Origin: Symsagittifera roscoffensis
Taxonomy: Eukaryota > Xenacoelomorpha > Acoela > Convolutidae
Reading direction: 5' to 3'
Length of the DNA stretch: 64,000 nt
Assembly: GCF_963678635.1 (NCBI RefSeq)
Contig: NC_087062.1
Span: 21,809,789-21,873,788, forward strand
Made by a program: the position numbers and the translations under genes. Below the pieces are notes generated by a model. It worked only from the letters and a program-made list of their open reading frames with translations, was not told the DNA's origin and did not search any database. Of the stretch, positions 44,740-57,402 are shown piece after piece. Within the stretch, counting starts at the first letter, position 1. Every line of letters begins with the position of its first letter.

Positions 44740-46450
44740 AGTTAATTAAACCCCAGATAAGCCTAAAACGATTTCAGTTGGCCTACGATTAAAAAAATAT
44801 TCTGGTGAAGTTACGCACAATTAAAGTGCATGACATCTTTATGAGTAGAGAGAGCCTTATCTTACTTCAAAGGCTCAACTCTAAGGATGAATTGCCCGTC
44901 TTCCTCGATAACCTCACCGGCTAAAATTACACGTGTACCACATTCATGAGTGGCGCTATATTGAAAGCGCCAAAAATCCAGCTGAAACTTGTACCGGGGT
45001 TTCTTTGGAAGCCTTCGAGGATAGCAGCTGTGTTATTAACCAAGCCTTTAATTTAAGGCCAATCATTTATCTAATTGGCCATTTACTTAAAACCGATCAA
45101 AGCGTAATTTCGAATTCGATTTTCATAATTGATTGGAGACATCATACGTCTTCGTCTAAGAGCAACAAGAAGACTGCCAAATACTCCACACTCTTGGCTC
45201 TTGGATCGGGCTGAAATTCTTCATTTCACTGACCGCATAAGTCGTTTTGTTAACATCAAGTGTGATCCTAAACACCTTATTCTGCTGCTCGGTTTTTTTA
45301 GTTCGGTTGATTGGCTCGAAACCCCCAACTTGAATTTTTCATCAGGGATTGAACTACATGCAGATCATGATCAATGAAAAAACCTAATTCCTTGGTTGCG
45401 CCGACTGCTCAAGTCTGCTGAAAATCATTACAATACATTGTCGAAAGAGGAAACGATTCACGGTCAAACCGATTATGGCCGTTTAAGCAACCACATATTT
45501 CCTCACAGGCCTGAACTTCTTCGGACCATATTACTTTTCCATATGAAGAAGCACCGAGATAAGAAGATTTTTTCATTTGCCGCACCACCAGGCCTGAATA
45601 AGTCGAAGCTTTGCCATGACTTGATCCCACCTCATATTTTTGGGCAAGGAAAATTTCATTGCGTGCTGCGGTACACAGTGCACTTGTTGGTCGAATAACG
45701 GAATCAACTTCGTGGTTGCAGAAAAATAACTACTTGCCCATTTAATTAACTTGAATCAATATTTCCAACCGTCATTGCATATAAAGGTCGGACCTCTAAG
45801 TTTAACCCTCCCAGTGAAACATACCATGGCGGCTCCGGGGAAAAGGCCTTGTCTTTTGTGTTAAACATGTGCTCAATAGGTAGTAGGCTGGTATCAGAGC
45901 AAGTGTCACCTAGAAAACTCTGCTCAGTTGAGCATGTTTTGCATGCGAGACCGGTTACTCCAGTACTTACCAGTTTGCCTGATTTAGAATCGTTAAGCCT
46001 CAATCACTTCGGTTTCTGTCTTGGAACATCCACCTTTTTCATCCCTTGCTCGGCCAGTACGCCTTGAAAGTCTTTTGCTCTCTCTCGGTGAAAACTTTGA
46101 TCATAGGAAAAAGTACATACCAGCCCAGTCGTATACTGACGCTATCTGGTCTATGAGTTGACTAGGAGAATTAGTTCTCTACTTTTTAAGCGTGCACACA
46201 GGAACACTAATTCTGAAAAAATTCTCAAACGGGATAACTTTTTTGGTTTTTTGAACCCGATAGCTCGCCAAGTTATTGCCCTCTTGCGCGCATTGTTATA
46301 CGTAATTTCGTAAAAGACGGATGCGAACGTTCCGCCCTCTTTTTGAAAACTGCGAGCGAGCTTACTTAACTGACAGTTTAGCTCACCCTAGTTTTTCCTT
46401 GTTTGGTAGCGGAGGATGTTGTGGCTCAATATTTAAACGAGAGCGATAGT
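44740..46450 (+). pseudogene. BEL/Pao retrotransposon pol fossil (RNase H end, integrase, C-terminus)
   Basis: Successive frames on the + strand give YHIHEWRYIESAKNPAE (44936), the BEL RNase H/connector signature. NNGINFVVAEK then a stop then LLAHLI follow near 45705, from the integrase region. KFNPPSETYHGGSG (about 45800) matches the FNPPSAPHHGG motif of BEL integrases. EHVLHARPVTPVLTSLPDLESLSLNHF is near 45930. FEPDSSPSYCPLARIV with KDGCERSALFLKTAS is near 46250-46350, the pol C-terminus. Stops and frameshifts are frequent and no LTRs were recognised, so it is an old 5'-truncated relic. Confidence 0.75.
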
Positions 46451-46510
46451 ATAAAGGCATGAAGTAAAGCAGCAAATATATCATAGGTCTAAAACACGAA
46501 TTTTTGCAAG

Positions 46511-46588
46511 GACTAGTTTCTGGCGTAGATGCCAGAGGCCCAACTGATAATATCAAACTGATCCGGGTTCGAACTTCGGTCAACCTGG
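46511..46588 (+). repeat. tRNA-like sequence (SINE head or tRNA pseudogene)
   Basis: The D arm TCTGG/CCAGA (46519-46523 and 46532-46536) and T arm CCGGG-TTCGAAC-TTCGG (46563-46579) both pair. Box A TGGCGTAGATGCC and box B GGTTCGAACTT are 45 nt apart. The acceptor ends do not pair well, so a functional tRNA is unlikely. Confidence 0.45.
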
Positions 46589-47839
46589 TTTAAACTTCCC
46601 CATCGTCTGACCTTCATACATGAAAACCTGATAAGCTATAGCCTGATTTCGGATGGATTGTGATTTTTAAGTTCCTTTGTTTCAATTTTAAAATTTTCAG
46701 ATATTAGGCTTCAAATTGATGCTAGCTGATGCATTTTGATGTTTTCATTTTGAGTGCTTTTCAAGCTAAAAACAGAATAAAAAAATTCCAGTGCTAATTC
46801 ATCATTAAAACTCACAATCTTGAGCCATCCACGGTTAATTCTTTAAAAAGAACATCGATTGCAGATTCTTTGCTTTTTCTTTGCAGACAAAATTGTACTT
46901 TTAAGTGTTAATATTTTGAAGAAACAATTGAGTATTTTTCTGCTTATCATAATAAATATTTTATGCTGTTTTTATGAATCATTGCTCAAAAAATCCAAAA
47001 TATGATATACGAATGATTAAGCCTGGTTGATCAATACTGGTAAAGAATCCAGAACATTTTTGTTGTCCACATCAATTACCCCTCAATTGCTCTAGGAAAA
47101 CTAGTTTTAAAGTTCGGCTCAACTTAGTAGCCAAACCTTCTCAAAATTGAACAAAAAGTTGCAGCAAGGTTTTAAAAAAATCCAGAATTTCCTTGAAGAC
47201 CTTGCGGAATAACCATCTACTATTGACACCAAAACAAGAAGCTCACAATTTCAGAAAAAAACCTCATAAGATAATTTTGAAAAGATAATTGCCAAATCAA
47301 CTGGCTTTTTTATAGACAATTTGAGCCCACAATTCTCAGAAACTGAAGAGCTGTTGCTGTATTTTATTACAATTTTTACCCAGCCCTAATGACAGATGCT
47401 ACCGCGTAAAATTTTTTCAGTAATTTTTATTGACAAGCTTGAAATTAAACCAAAGAAGCTAATTTGCTATTTTTAGAGAAATGCATGCAAAATTCAATGA
47501 AAGACAATAAAACTATAAAATGTAATAAGTATATCAAAACTTGAAGAAAATTTTCTCTTTTTGTTTGCATCATGCAGATGGAGTATTCATGCATGAAAAA
47601 GATCTAAGCAGCGTTGGTTTTGCTCCATCAGACGGAAGAAATTTTTGCTTCAGGTTGGTTTTATTCCAAAAAAAGTCAGCAACTAAATCGATGAATTACC
47701 TGCAGTTTGTGATATAAATCAAAATTAGGTGCACTCATTTTCGTTTCAGACTACAATGAATATTTTTTATATTTTTGTTCATGTTGACGAAAAGCAGTCC
47801 TAAAGATTCTGACTGTCAGACAGAGACAAAGGGGGTGGA
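46589..47839. other. AT-rich intergenic, nothing recognised
   Basis: No frame, splice pair or repeat that I can support. Confidence 0.45.
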
Positions 47840-48120
47840 TGCTTTCTTTCAGCGATTCAACCCGTCATCAAACAAACGGTCCATTTTGGTATTATTTTAA
47901 GATATTCATTTTTGGCCGACCAACACTAAAGTTTTCTAAAGGCGGCTTTGGCGCCAATATACGCTAATTTTAAAAACACAATTATATTATCAGTTTTTAG
48001 GAGATGCCCAAAACGGCCCTTTAGACCTGTTTCTTCGAAAATTTGCTTCTTTATAGTATTCGGAAACTGCTCGAAAAATCTACTTGGTCGACGACCAAAA
48101 CAAAAAAAAGGTCCACGAAT
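47840..48120. repeat. MITE-family copy (degenerate, no right terminus)
   Basis: Shares CAGCGATTCAACCC, a TTTTGGCCGACCAAC block and GGCGCCAATATACGCTAATTTT with the MITE at 18073-18390. The right end is missing. Confidence 0.5.
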
Positions 48121-48124
48121 ATTG

Positions 48125-48435
48125 AATTTTAAGTTCAGATAACAAAATTGGACTAAAATTGGATTTAAATCCATTTTTTCTCGCAAGAACAATGGATCAT
48201 GTAATAAGTAGAAAATCAAATTAAAATGTTTTGTTTCCCATTATTTTTATTTCGCGTCAAGCAAAATTTAGCGGAAACCTCTGCTTTTGTCAAATGAGTA
48301 ATGCGGAAACTTTGCAAAGCGAGTGTACCACCTTTTATATTTCTAAACCTAAACTAAAATTTCAAAAAGCGAATCCTCCCCCGTTTACCTCTCTTCTTGC
48401 CCCCCCCCCCCCTAACGTTTGCCCCTTTGCTCCCT
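48125..48435 (+). repeat. Dispersed repeat ending in a poly-C tract, copy 2
   Basis: Same orientation and block order as 14165-14530: AATAAGTAGAAAATCA, AATGCGGAAACTTTGCA, a C tract at about 48401-48413, then TTTGCCCCTTTGCTCCC. Confidence 0.65.
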
Positions 48436-51400
48436 CATAACCAAAATATGTTTAGCTAAGAGATTTTTTGAATTTCAGGCTTTTAAAAAATTTTGGTTTT
48501 TAAATCGAAATGCATTCATTTTAGCCACAATCTGAAAACTTTTACGGCAATAGATTTGCATACATTATACCTATTTTTTTTGCATACATTATAATCACAA
48601 TCTGAATTTTTTCTTGCCTAATTTGAAGATAAAAATAAATGGGTTTTTTCCAAATGGATTTTTATCCGTAATTACGGTATAGAAATTTATCGGCAAATTT
48701 TTCTTTGATTTTTTTTATTTTTGCGTTGATATTAGGGAAAAAGTTGCTATTTTAGAGTTTAGAGATTTCCCATTAGAAATTTGTAAGATAGCGGAAATAA
48801 CTTACAAATCTTACAAGAAGTTTTACGACAGGGGATTTTTTGAAGGATATTCAACCCAGGTAAGGATGCGTTTGACTACTTTTAGGGGGGATTGTTCTCT
48901 TGATTACTTCAGTGGAAATTGTTCACAGGATCCCATACAAAATATCCTGCTAAATTTCATTTTGCCTCATTTTTGCGTCACATCAACAAAATCAATCTAC
49001 AATATGTAAATTAAGTAAAGTGGTGGAAAACGCAAATTCGTATGCCAATTTGGACTCTACGGATATTTTTAGGTCTTGGTGGAAGAAAAACTTCGTTTCT
49101 TTTTTCCCTTCTGCCGTATGTCCCAACAGTAAATATGTTTTACTAATAGAGCAATTTTTACCCTTTGAACAGAGAACCCATTCAAGCTAAACAACTTTCT
49201 TAATTAAGGCAAAGAAGTCCTCCTAGTGAATATATCCCTCTTGCAGACTTCTTATTTCTTAGCTCTTTCCGAAAAAAAAATGTTTCATTTTTTTTAAATT
49301 TCTTACCTGTGAATTGGATGTTAGGAAAGGGGATACAGGGGTTTGAAAACAATTACTCTTCCGAAATTCAGCTCCTTCAAGATTATTTAATTTGTTAATT
49401 TTCATATTCCTTAACAGACACTGTTTATTTATTGAGCCATATTTAAACCAGACAGCAAACAAACCTTGCGGGAGACTGCTTCAAAAAACGCGATATGGTT
49501 AGCCAAAAGAGACTTGAGAATTTAAGCACATTTTGTCAATCAATCTTGAAGTGCTTTTGTCGATTTTTGCGATTTCTCGGAAAACCCATTCGTTGAAATG
49601 AAGAAAAAATTAATTCCAATATATTTTCAAGGTACCTTTTGCGGCAACCCTAAACATTCGTCAACTAATGTCTTTTTTGTTGTTTTAGGTTTGCAGCCTG
49701 CTGATTTTTAAACTGTTTATTTTTTTTGTAATGAAAACGGAACCATGTTTTGCGATAAATTAAACTCTCAATTCTCCCTACTCGTGTGAAAAATTTACGC
49801 ATAACTTCTTCAATCATTGAAATGAAATCGACATAGATTTCTAATTTGATCATTTGTACTCCAAGTGCTAAATTAGGTCATGTTACTCTTCAATTGAAGC
49901 TTAATCCCTTTTTCCGCTTCTGACCACTTTGAGAGAATCCGCATTTCCTAATCTACAACTGGTAAAATGAAAAAGGTTACGCTTTAGAGCATTGTTTCAT
50001 CGGAAATAGTTCTTTAATCAGAAATAGTTATTCTTGTTCCAAGAGCAGATGTTGCTTCAAATTTTGGCATGCATTTATAAGAAAATAAAGATGTTCAACA
50101 TTTTGGCTTAAATTTTTTTCAAAATAGGTTCTTTAAAGCGTTTTGGGAGGGCTGATAAAATCAGCTTGATTGATCTCAAAAATCTTGTCAAACTTGATCT
50201 ATAGCGAGGAAAAAAACCCGGTCAAAAAATTTCAATCAAATTTAAGAACTTCTGCTTATAAGTCTAGTCTGCTAACAATGCTGCCCGTCCCATGAACGCA
50301 TAAAAACAAATCCCTGGAGTTTTCAATTTGAACTCATTTACATAGAGGCTGAATAAAAGCGTGAAATATATCTAAATCTAAAAGTACAATTTTGTTCAGC
50401 CCTAAGCCAATGACTTTTTTTGGAGCTACCCGACCCGATTTTATGTTCTTGATTAGGATTTAGCCCATAAAATTTAATTTGAACAGGGAAACGCCTTTCT
50501 GGCTTTTCCATCAACTGAAAAACCAGGAATTATTTTCGGTTATTTTTCAATACAAAGGTAGCATGCAAATTTAAAGCTTTGATGTCTAACTAGATGGCAT
50601 AAGGATGGCAAAATGTTTTTATCTGATGTTAAAATCCATACAAAACTTTTCAGAAGTGATGCATTTGGCGTCTAGTGTTGCATCAAAAATAAGTAATAGC
50701 GCCGCTGACAACTTAATACCACGAAACATTTTGTGTTCACTTTCCCAACTTGGCCCAATTGGCAATTTTCGAACCCTGATAATGTTTGAGAAAAAATCAT
50801 TAGGAAAACCTGTTTTAAAAGTTAAGCTCGGGGCTTAAGTACCTCTCAGATGATACAAAAATCCGTTTAAATGTAGCCAGTCAACAATTTGAAATTGATT
50901 TGACAAAAGAAACCAATCCCTATAAAATGATTCCGGAATTTATCAAAACTCATCTTTCTCAACTGACAAGAACGTTTTCATGAACAAAGAGAGACCAAAA
51001 ATCGACAACTGTCTGTTATGAAAATATTAAAAAATCGCAAAATCATAAACAGAGGTTTAACTCAGAATCTCCGATAAGTTAACATGAATTCAAAAACTTT
51101 CTGGAGTTTGAATTTCTAGATGACACTCCAAATAACAGATTTTTTTTCAAAAAAAACGTACCCCTTTACATCTAATTATGCGTCATTTGGTCTAAATGCT
51201 TCAAAATTTGGTAAAAGCAAAGAAATAGTTCGCATTGTACATATTGTTCCTCTCGACAAAATTAGAAATTTTAGCTATAGGTTTTTGAAGTTTTTTTATT
51301 ATAAAAATAAAAAAGCCTTGATCATGACTTTTAAAACAAACTTCGAATGAAATAGTTTTTTAAAATGTTTTTGAATCTCTAAAGCTTTATTTTGAACAGT

Positions 51401-52179
51401 TATTCTATGAAAAAATTTTATAAAAGTTTTTGAGGCTCAAAAACCTCCGTTCGAACAGTATTCCTAGTTTCTGTTTATAAGCGTGTATAGCTGGCGGCAA
51501 GTCAATTTGGCTCAGAACTCAACCCAAATTGAGTGGCTTAAGTTCAAATTACCACTTTAAATGTTTTATGACACCAGTTAAAAAGGAAACTTTCGTGTTT
51601 GACTGTCCTCCAAAAAGTGATCACCTTTCAATATTGACAATTATGCAATTCAGCTCGATTAAAAAAAAATCCTGAAAGCAAACACATTTTTGGTAAAAAG
51701 AACTATTCAACTGACACATTCGAGTTACAAAGTCTCACATAGTTTTAGCATAAAACTTAAAAGATTCTAAATGACAAAAAAATTCAGGAATTTTTCTAGA
51801 CATAAACAAGACAGATTATGATAACTTTCAGCAGCCACTAATAGAATCAGCGTCCTCGTATAGGTTAGAATGGAACCTAACGAAATTTTTTTCTCGTTTC
51901 GAGAAAAAAAATTTTGCTTTCTTTCAAAAACACCAGGTTGACAGGGTCGGTAATAACCAGGTGCGGCCCAAAAACAAAAAGCATCTCTAGTACCACAATT
52001 TATTGATAATAACCTCGCTCTCAAACTTTTTCTTGTTAGATTTAAATTGGAAAACAGAACACTTCTAATGAAAAAGCAATACCGAAGAAGCAACAAACTA
52101 CTGACCTTCATCTGTTACTCATGACATGACAAAAATTTTTGAAAAAAAATCTTCAACAAAAAAATCTTTGGAATTGGAA
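48436..52179. other. AT-rich intergenic, nothing recognised
   Basis: Only short frames without family motifs, the longest 114 codons (52111-51767, - strand), with no signal I can interpret. A decayed element could be present but is not readable by eye. Confidence 0.4.
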
Positions 52180-52990
52180 AACATTTTTCTACTACAGATG
52201 CTCTAATATTATGAGCAGGAACAGTTATAACAGGTAACTATAATATGACGCTGACTGTGGGTGCTTTTCTTGAATTATCTTTTGCTTACAATTTACTTGA
52301 TTATGCTTTTCTGTTTGAAAAATTGAAGTACTTAGGCTTTGATTCAATTGCCATAAGCCCTACTACGAGGAGTTTTCTGACAAGCAGACATCACAAGTTG
52401 TTTTATGTGGAACAGGTTGCGTCAAAGTAAGAAGTGTTCCTCAAAGTACAGCTCTATGATCTCTTTTTTTATTATCCATATGTCAAGGAGATTTACGAAA
52501 GGGTAATTTATGAAATCATACAAATTGCAGATGATACAAAATTGTTGAGTAACGGTAGACATAAGAGCCATTGCACGGAGAGTTTGAAAAAAACATCGCT
52601 AGTTTTCTGAACTGTTTTCATCAACATTCCTTTAGAATCAACCAGAAAAAAATTTTTTGGGAATGTTTCATGAAAACAAGATATTTTGCAAGATGCTGAT
52701 CAATTTGAAAGCGGGGCTGAAGGACTCAAATGTTTAGGCGTTCTTCTTGACATCTAACATAAATACCGAAATAAGGTTAAAAAATCTAAGAAAAGGTACA
52801 GGGTAAGAAAACAATCTTTACACTCTGGAAAATTGTATCTTCCAATTTGAAATTAATGCTCACAATTAGTCTTCTTCTCAGCCAATTTCTTTATTCGGCC
52901 TTGCTGTTGAGTACCATATCAGAAAGTCTAGTCGTTACACTAGAAAGGCAGTCAGATGGCCCATTAAAGCCTGCTAAGTTGTGTTCAAAT
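52180..52990 (+). pseudogene. LINE reverse transcriptase fragment
   Basis: LFEKLKYLGFDSIAIS (about 52307-52355) is the RT block 2a/3 signature of CR1/jockey-type LINEs. A degenerate GSVLGPLLF region follows near 52440. IIQIADDTKLLS (about 52520) is the catalytic ADD box. A post-RT segment (TLRKIVSSNLKLML..., about 52810-52870) and LVVTLERQSD (about 52930) continue it. Stops and frameshifts make it a fossil. It differs from the LINE at 26-29 kb. Confidence 0.7.
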
Positions 52991-53640
52991 TGATTTCAGT
53001 CTCTGGCAAACTGAAAATTCGAACATAAATTGCTTCGTGTTTGGTTTTTGTTTTTTTTTTACAAATCATCATTTTATTTTCATTAATTTCTTTTCACGAG
53101 AGAAAAAACTATTTTGAGCCCAACTGTTTTTTGCAATAATCGAAACGCTTAAGAAAAACAGTTTTTTATTCTATTGCATAATGACCACCAAAGTATTGAG
53201 GAACTTCTCGCAATTGTATTTTATTCCGAATCCATGAAAACTGCATAACGTTTTTTTTCTGAACCAACTTAAGAAGGAACCAAGCCAAATGTCGTACTGA
53301 AAATTATCTTGAAAATCGTTTAGGTTCTCTTAAATCACGCTTTTGTGCAAAAAGGGTTACTTATGACTTTTTTAACTTGCCAAAAGATTGAATGGCTGGC
53401 GTCAACTCAATTTGGAACGATTTTTAATTAAGTCAGATTGATTCCATCGAATACGCATTAAAATCATGATTGACTTGCATATTAAAGAGAAAAAGACTCA
53501 GAAGAAACACATGCAGATGATAAAAGAGCCAGGTTAACGGATATTGATATCATTGGTTTTTTAGGTTATCACTTGCGGCAGGTTTTAAAGAATCATATCG
53601 GACTTTTCTGGAGTAAAATGCTGAGTTAGACCCGAGTTGG
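52991..53640. other. Flank of the right retroelement copy
   Basis: AT-rich, with a short R1-like block near 53408 (TCAATTTGGAACGATTTTTAA). No gene. The junction with the element lies at 53641/53642. Confidence 0.45.
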
Positions 53641-53641
53641 T

Positions 53642-54118
53642 TAACTCATAGAGTAATTTCGGATAGGGTACACCGTCTGCTCGTCACGCTATCTTATTTT
53701 CGGCCGGATAGATTCGTGCAACTTCTTAGTCTAATACCGATCCTAATCTTACTCTTATACTATCTAGTCTCAGGTTGTTTAACTAGTCTCTGCTAGGCTC
53801 AATAGATCTAGGGTATACTGGTTTATTGCGGTTGCTGAAGTGCTCGGGAGAGTCCAACTAATTTCTAAGTTAAATTCAAATCTCTCTGGTGCTGAAATTA
53901 CAAGTAACTTCAGCACTTACAAATAAGTGGGTTGTTAGTTAGATGGATCATGATTGGTTAATATTAAATACTTTATATTGGTAAAATATCTAAATTATCC
54001 AATCATAAAATGTAGTTTAGATCAGGTTCCACCCATCCGGGTTTTACAGAGTTTTTTAGAATGGTTCTTCTGCAATTCGAAGGATGGATGATGGACGTTG
54101 GTGTTTGGCGAACATCAT
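53642..54118 (-). repeat. 3' LTR of the right copy (start approximate)
   Basis: Counterpart of 12123-12600, with the same hairpin, AATAAA signal and GTTGCACGA motif block (53680-53740 read on the - strand). The end at 53642 is set by loss of similarity to the left copy. Confidence 0.6.
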
Positions 54119-54141
54119 ATTTCTTCTGTTTCCTTTTTGTT

Positions 54142-55509
54142 AAAGAAGTTCCAGGAAGCTGGAGTTAGAGACATAAGACGTTGTGTCTTCTAGTGACAAC
54201 GACTAAGTCTTTGCAACAAACTCAAATCTGATTTCAGAATGGTTGGCTATGTCAGGTTTTTCTGTTCTGCGTGGAGGGGATGCCTGGTTACTCGGATCTG
54301 TACGTATACTTGAACATCGAGGTGGTCATTGGTCTAGTTCAATGAAGTCCTTTTCTGCGAAGTCAAGTCGTACTCTAAATCCTTTGAGTTGTGATTGTGA
54401 GTGGCATATCGATTGTGGTTGGTCATTCTCTCTCGAGTGTAGTGGGGTCGTTTTGTCTTTAGATGTTCGTCCTTGGTGTTGTATTCTGATCTATGTATTG
54501 CATAATGTAATTTACATTTTATAAAACATTTATTAGTTTAATATTTTTTAATTATGATTTTAGTTAGTTGTTTTCACAAAAGCTTTTTGTTTTAGTTCGG
54601 TTATTTTGAAGAGTTACTCACCCTTGAGTAGCTCTTATTAAAAATAGAGGTGTGGTCACAAAGCGTGGATGTAGCGCGGTGGGTTAGGCCGGCTATAGAG
54701 CATGCTCAGGACGTCCTTCCTGGTGGGTTAGGCCAGGAGTGGGAGTATGATTTCATGCGGTTTTTGTGAGGGGTCCTGTTATGTGACAACGTTTTATGTT
54801 GGGTTTGTTGTGGTTTTTCTTATGTCTTGTTGGTTATGTCCTTTTTCCAAAAAGTAAATTGTTCGTGGTATGGGTTTGTCTTTCGACTTTTTTGTGTTTT
54901 ATTATTTCTTTCTTAGACTTTATAATAGTCTTTAAAAGAATAAATTATCCAGTTTTAAACTGGGTTAATCCGGTTTGGGTACCGTTGGTTTCCTTTTCTT
55001 AGTCATGCTGTTATTCTATGATTTGTGGTATTTAGTAAGCTGCGTTGGTTAGTTTTGTTTAGTATATGATTCCTTTCCAACCGGGTTAAAGGAAGGTTTG
55101 AAACATGTTATTATATGTTAGAGTTGTTGAGTGTGAAAACTTGAAACTGAAATTCATTATTTTAAACAATTCTTCGTGGGCGAGCTGTGCGAGTGTGGAT
55201 AGAATTTCTGTGCGAATGAATGAAAATATCAAAAGGTTAGTACTGCAATTGCATTTTATTAATTTACTGCATAGAATTTGTAAATTTACTGCTAGTTATG
55301 GGGGAATTTTAAGTTACAAATTTTCATTATAATTAGATTTACTGCTTGTGGGGAAAATTTTAGAAATGAATTTACTGCATTGGTATTAAATTTATAAATT
55401 TATAAGTGTAAGAGATTAATAGAATTGTTGAAATCTGTTTGATGAAATTTGCGATCTTTATTTGTTTTTTGTGGTTTTTGTAGGTGATTGTCGGATGAAG
55501 GCTAAAAAT
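54142..55509 (-). other. 3' noncoding region of the right copy
   Basis: Counterpart of 10674-12100 with no sense frame. The CGGTGGGTTAGGCC words near 54676 and 54721 are retained. Confidence 0.6.
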
Positions 55510-55587
55510 CTAAAAAAACATGGATAAAGTATGGTGAGTTTTTTAATATTTCAATTAGTTAGTTATATTCATTTAATTCATATTTAC
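55510..55587 (-). other. Predicted 78-nt intron in the 3' UTR, right copy
   Basis: Donor CAG-GTAAATAT, branch-like ACTAAC and acceptor TTTTTTTAG, at the same place relative to the stop as in the left copy. Confidence 0.5.
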
Positions 55588-55590
55588 CTG

Positions 55591-57396
55591 TTAGTCGTCG
55601 GGGAAAAAACCGTGGGGGAAGATGTCGTGAATTAGTTCTGAAGTTGTTAGTAGTTTAGCTAAGATGCGGATGATATTTTTAGTCTGAAGCAGTGGCCAAA
55701 GCAATTGAAGTGCCTTGATAGTGGTTAGTTCTTCAGTGCCAACTGCAAACTCATAAGGTGTGTTTTGGATTAGATTATATAATTTGTGATTGAATTTAGT
55801 GTTGTGAATGAATTCTAAAATTGGGATTTCTATAGGTTGTACAAACTCGTGCGGGATAAGGAAGGGTCGGGATTCTTCGGCGTTGAAGGTCTTGGTGATG
55901 GGACAGAAGATGTACATTTGGGTTATGGGGTCATAATTACGAAGAATACCATGAAGGTTAGTATCTTTAATGCAATATGTGAAATTTAGGAAAAATGGTG
56001 AAGTGTATTTGGAATTAATGAATTGAAAACGATGGTGTGGTTGTCTAGAGGGTGTGTGTAGGTCAAAGTGATTTTGGATGAAGCGATAATAACTATATGT
56101 GTGTGTTTGTTTAGTGCGCAACATAATATCGTGTGAGCAGTGCAAATCTCTTTCATGTGGTGCAAGGAAATGAAAGGTTAGTGAAAATATTTGGAAGCGT
56201 TCTTTAAAACTTTCGTAGGCTTGCGTGTCTGTTAGTGCTTCTGAGATAATGTGATCAAACTTTCGGTCGAAGATGTTTAGTGTAAATATATATGGTGTCT
56301 TGATGAAAAATTTCTCAGTAATTTGTGGATTAGCGAAGCGATCGTCGTCTAAGAATTGATCTTGGTTAGCTCTGATGATGTTGTGATCATAGTATTCGAG
56401 TGTATATTCGTTAGCTCTAGGTGCAGTGTGTGTTTTTAGTGATTTTTTATATCCAACGTAAGTAAATTGTCTAGCGGTTAGTGGTGTAGTGAGTCGATAT
56501 AGCATGTCCGTATTTCGCTCTATATCGATGTGAGTGTTAGATAAAGGTAAGCAAAGAGGATTAGTAAAATGATAATATGAGGTCCAAGAGAGAGTGGGCA
56601 TTAAAACGTATTCATCTACAAAGTTGCGTGTTTCGTTAGTGTCGTGGGGGGTGTTTAAGGTGTATTGTGGGAATGAGGGTAAGGTGATGGCTAAAAATTC
56701 TTTTGTGTTAGTATGCTTGGGGTGGTTGATGTATTCACGGGCTGTTCCTGGTTTTGCTGGGAAAGGATGGTTGGGGAACTTTCTTTTAAAAGTGCGGTAA
56801 GCTCTATTAGTGTTGAGTGAAGATTCAGTTGATGTGGATGATGGTGCTAATGATTCAGTATAATTTGAAGAGGGTGTAGGGGTAGGGGGGTTGGATGAAT
56901 TTATTGTGGAGGAGATTTGGTTTATGGTTGGGGTATTAAGGTGGTAGGGTTGTTGTTGAAGGGTAATAAAATTATCTAGCTCTGGGGAGATTCGGGGGGT
57001 GTCTGGAGAATGAGATGATTGGTCAGAATGGTATGAGGAGTAGGTTGGGGTAACTTGGGAAGCATAAGAGGGTGTGGGGGTGATTGGGTCAGGGTTATTG
57101 GATAATATGGGTTGAAAAGGGGGTTGAGAAAAATTAGAAGAGTTATGAAAATTATTGGATGGGGATGGTTCTGAGTCGGCAAATTCATCGGGGGTTTCAA
57201 TATTCGGGTTATTGAGTTGTGAGATGGAATATAAAACTGAGATGTGTGAATTAGTGTCGGAATTCATGCCTGATGTTACATTACTAGGTGGAAAATCGGG
57301 TGGCGGAAAAGCAAAAAGTGGTATTATTGGGATTGGAGAGGTAAGATTGGTTGGGTGGGAATTTGATCGGTGTAGTGATCCAAGTTGGCGGCTCAT
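55591..57396 (-). CDS. Accessory protein C (601 aa), right copy
   Basis: Same length as 8786-10591, with roughly ten substitutions visible (for example FPSSN to FPPSN, HTDIE to HIDIE, TPRQF to TARQF). No stop or frameshift. Most changes fall in the low-complexity N-terminus or are conservative, as expected if the protein is under constraint. Here env ends 6 nt before this ATG, so the ATGA overlap of the left copy is absent and any reinitiation would need a short scan forward. Confidence 0.75.
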   Translation of the reverse strand: MSRQLGSLHRSNSHPTNLTSPIPIIPLFAFPPPDFPPSNVTSGMNSDTNSHISVLYSISQLNNPNIETPDEFADSEPSPSNNFHNSSNFSQPPFQPILSNNPDPITPTPSYASQVTPTYSSYHSDQSSHSPDTPRISPELDNFITLQQQPYHLNTPTINQISSTINSSNPPTPTPSSNYTESLAPSSTSTESSLNTNRAYRTFKRKFPNHPFPAKPGTAREYINHPKHTNTKEFLAITLPSFPQYTLNTPHDTNETRNFVDEYVLMPTLSWTSYYHFTNPLCLPLSNTHIDIERNTDMLYRLTTPLTARQFTYVGYKKSLKTHTAPRANEYTLEYYDHNIIRANQDQFLDDDRFANPQITEKFFIKTPYIFTLNIFDRKFDHIISEALTDTQAYESFKERFQIFSLTFHFLAPHERDLHCSHDIMLRTKQTHTYSYYRFIQNHFDLHTPSRQPHHRFQFINSKYTSPFFLNFTYCIKDTNLHGILRNYDPITQMYIFCPITKTFNAEESRPFLIPHEFVQPIEIPILEFIHNTKFNHKLYNLIQNTPYEFAVGTEELTTIKALQLLWPLLQTKNIIRILAKLLTTSELIHDIFPHGFFPDD

Positions 57397-57402
57397 CGTG
57401 GG

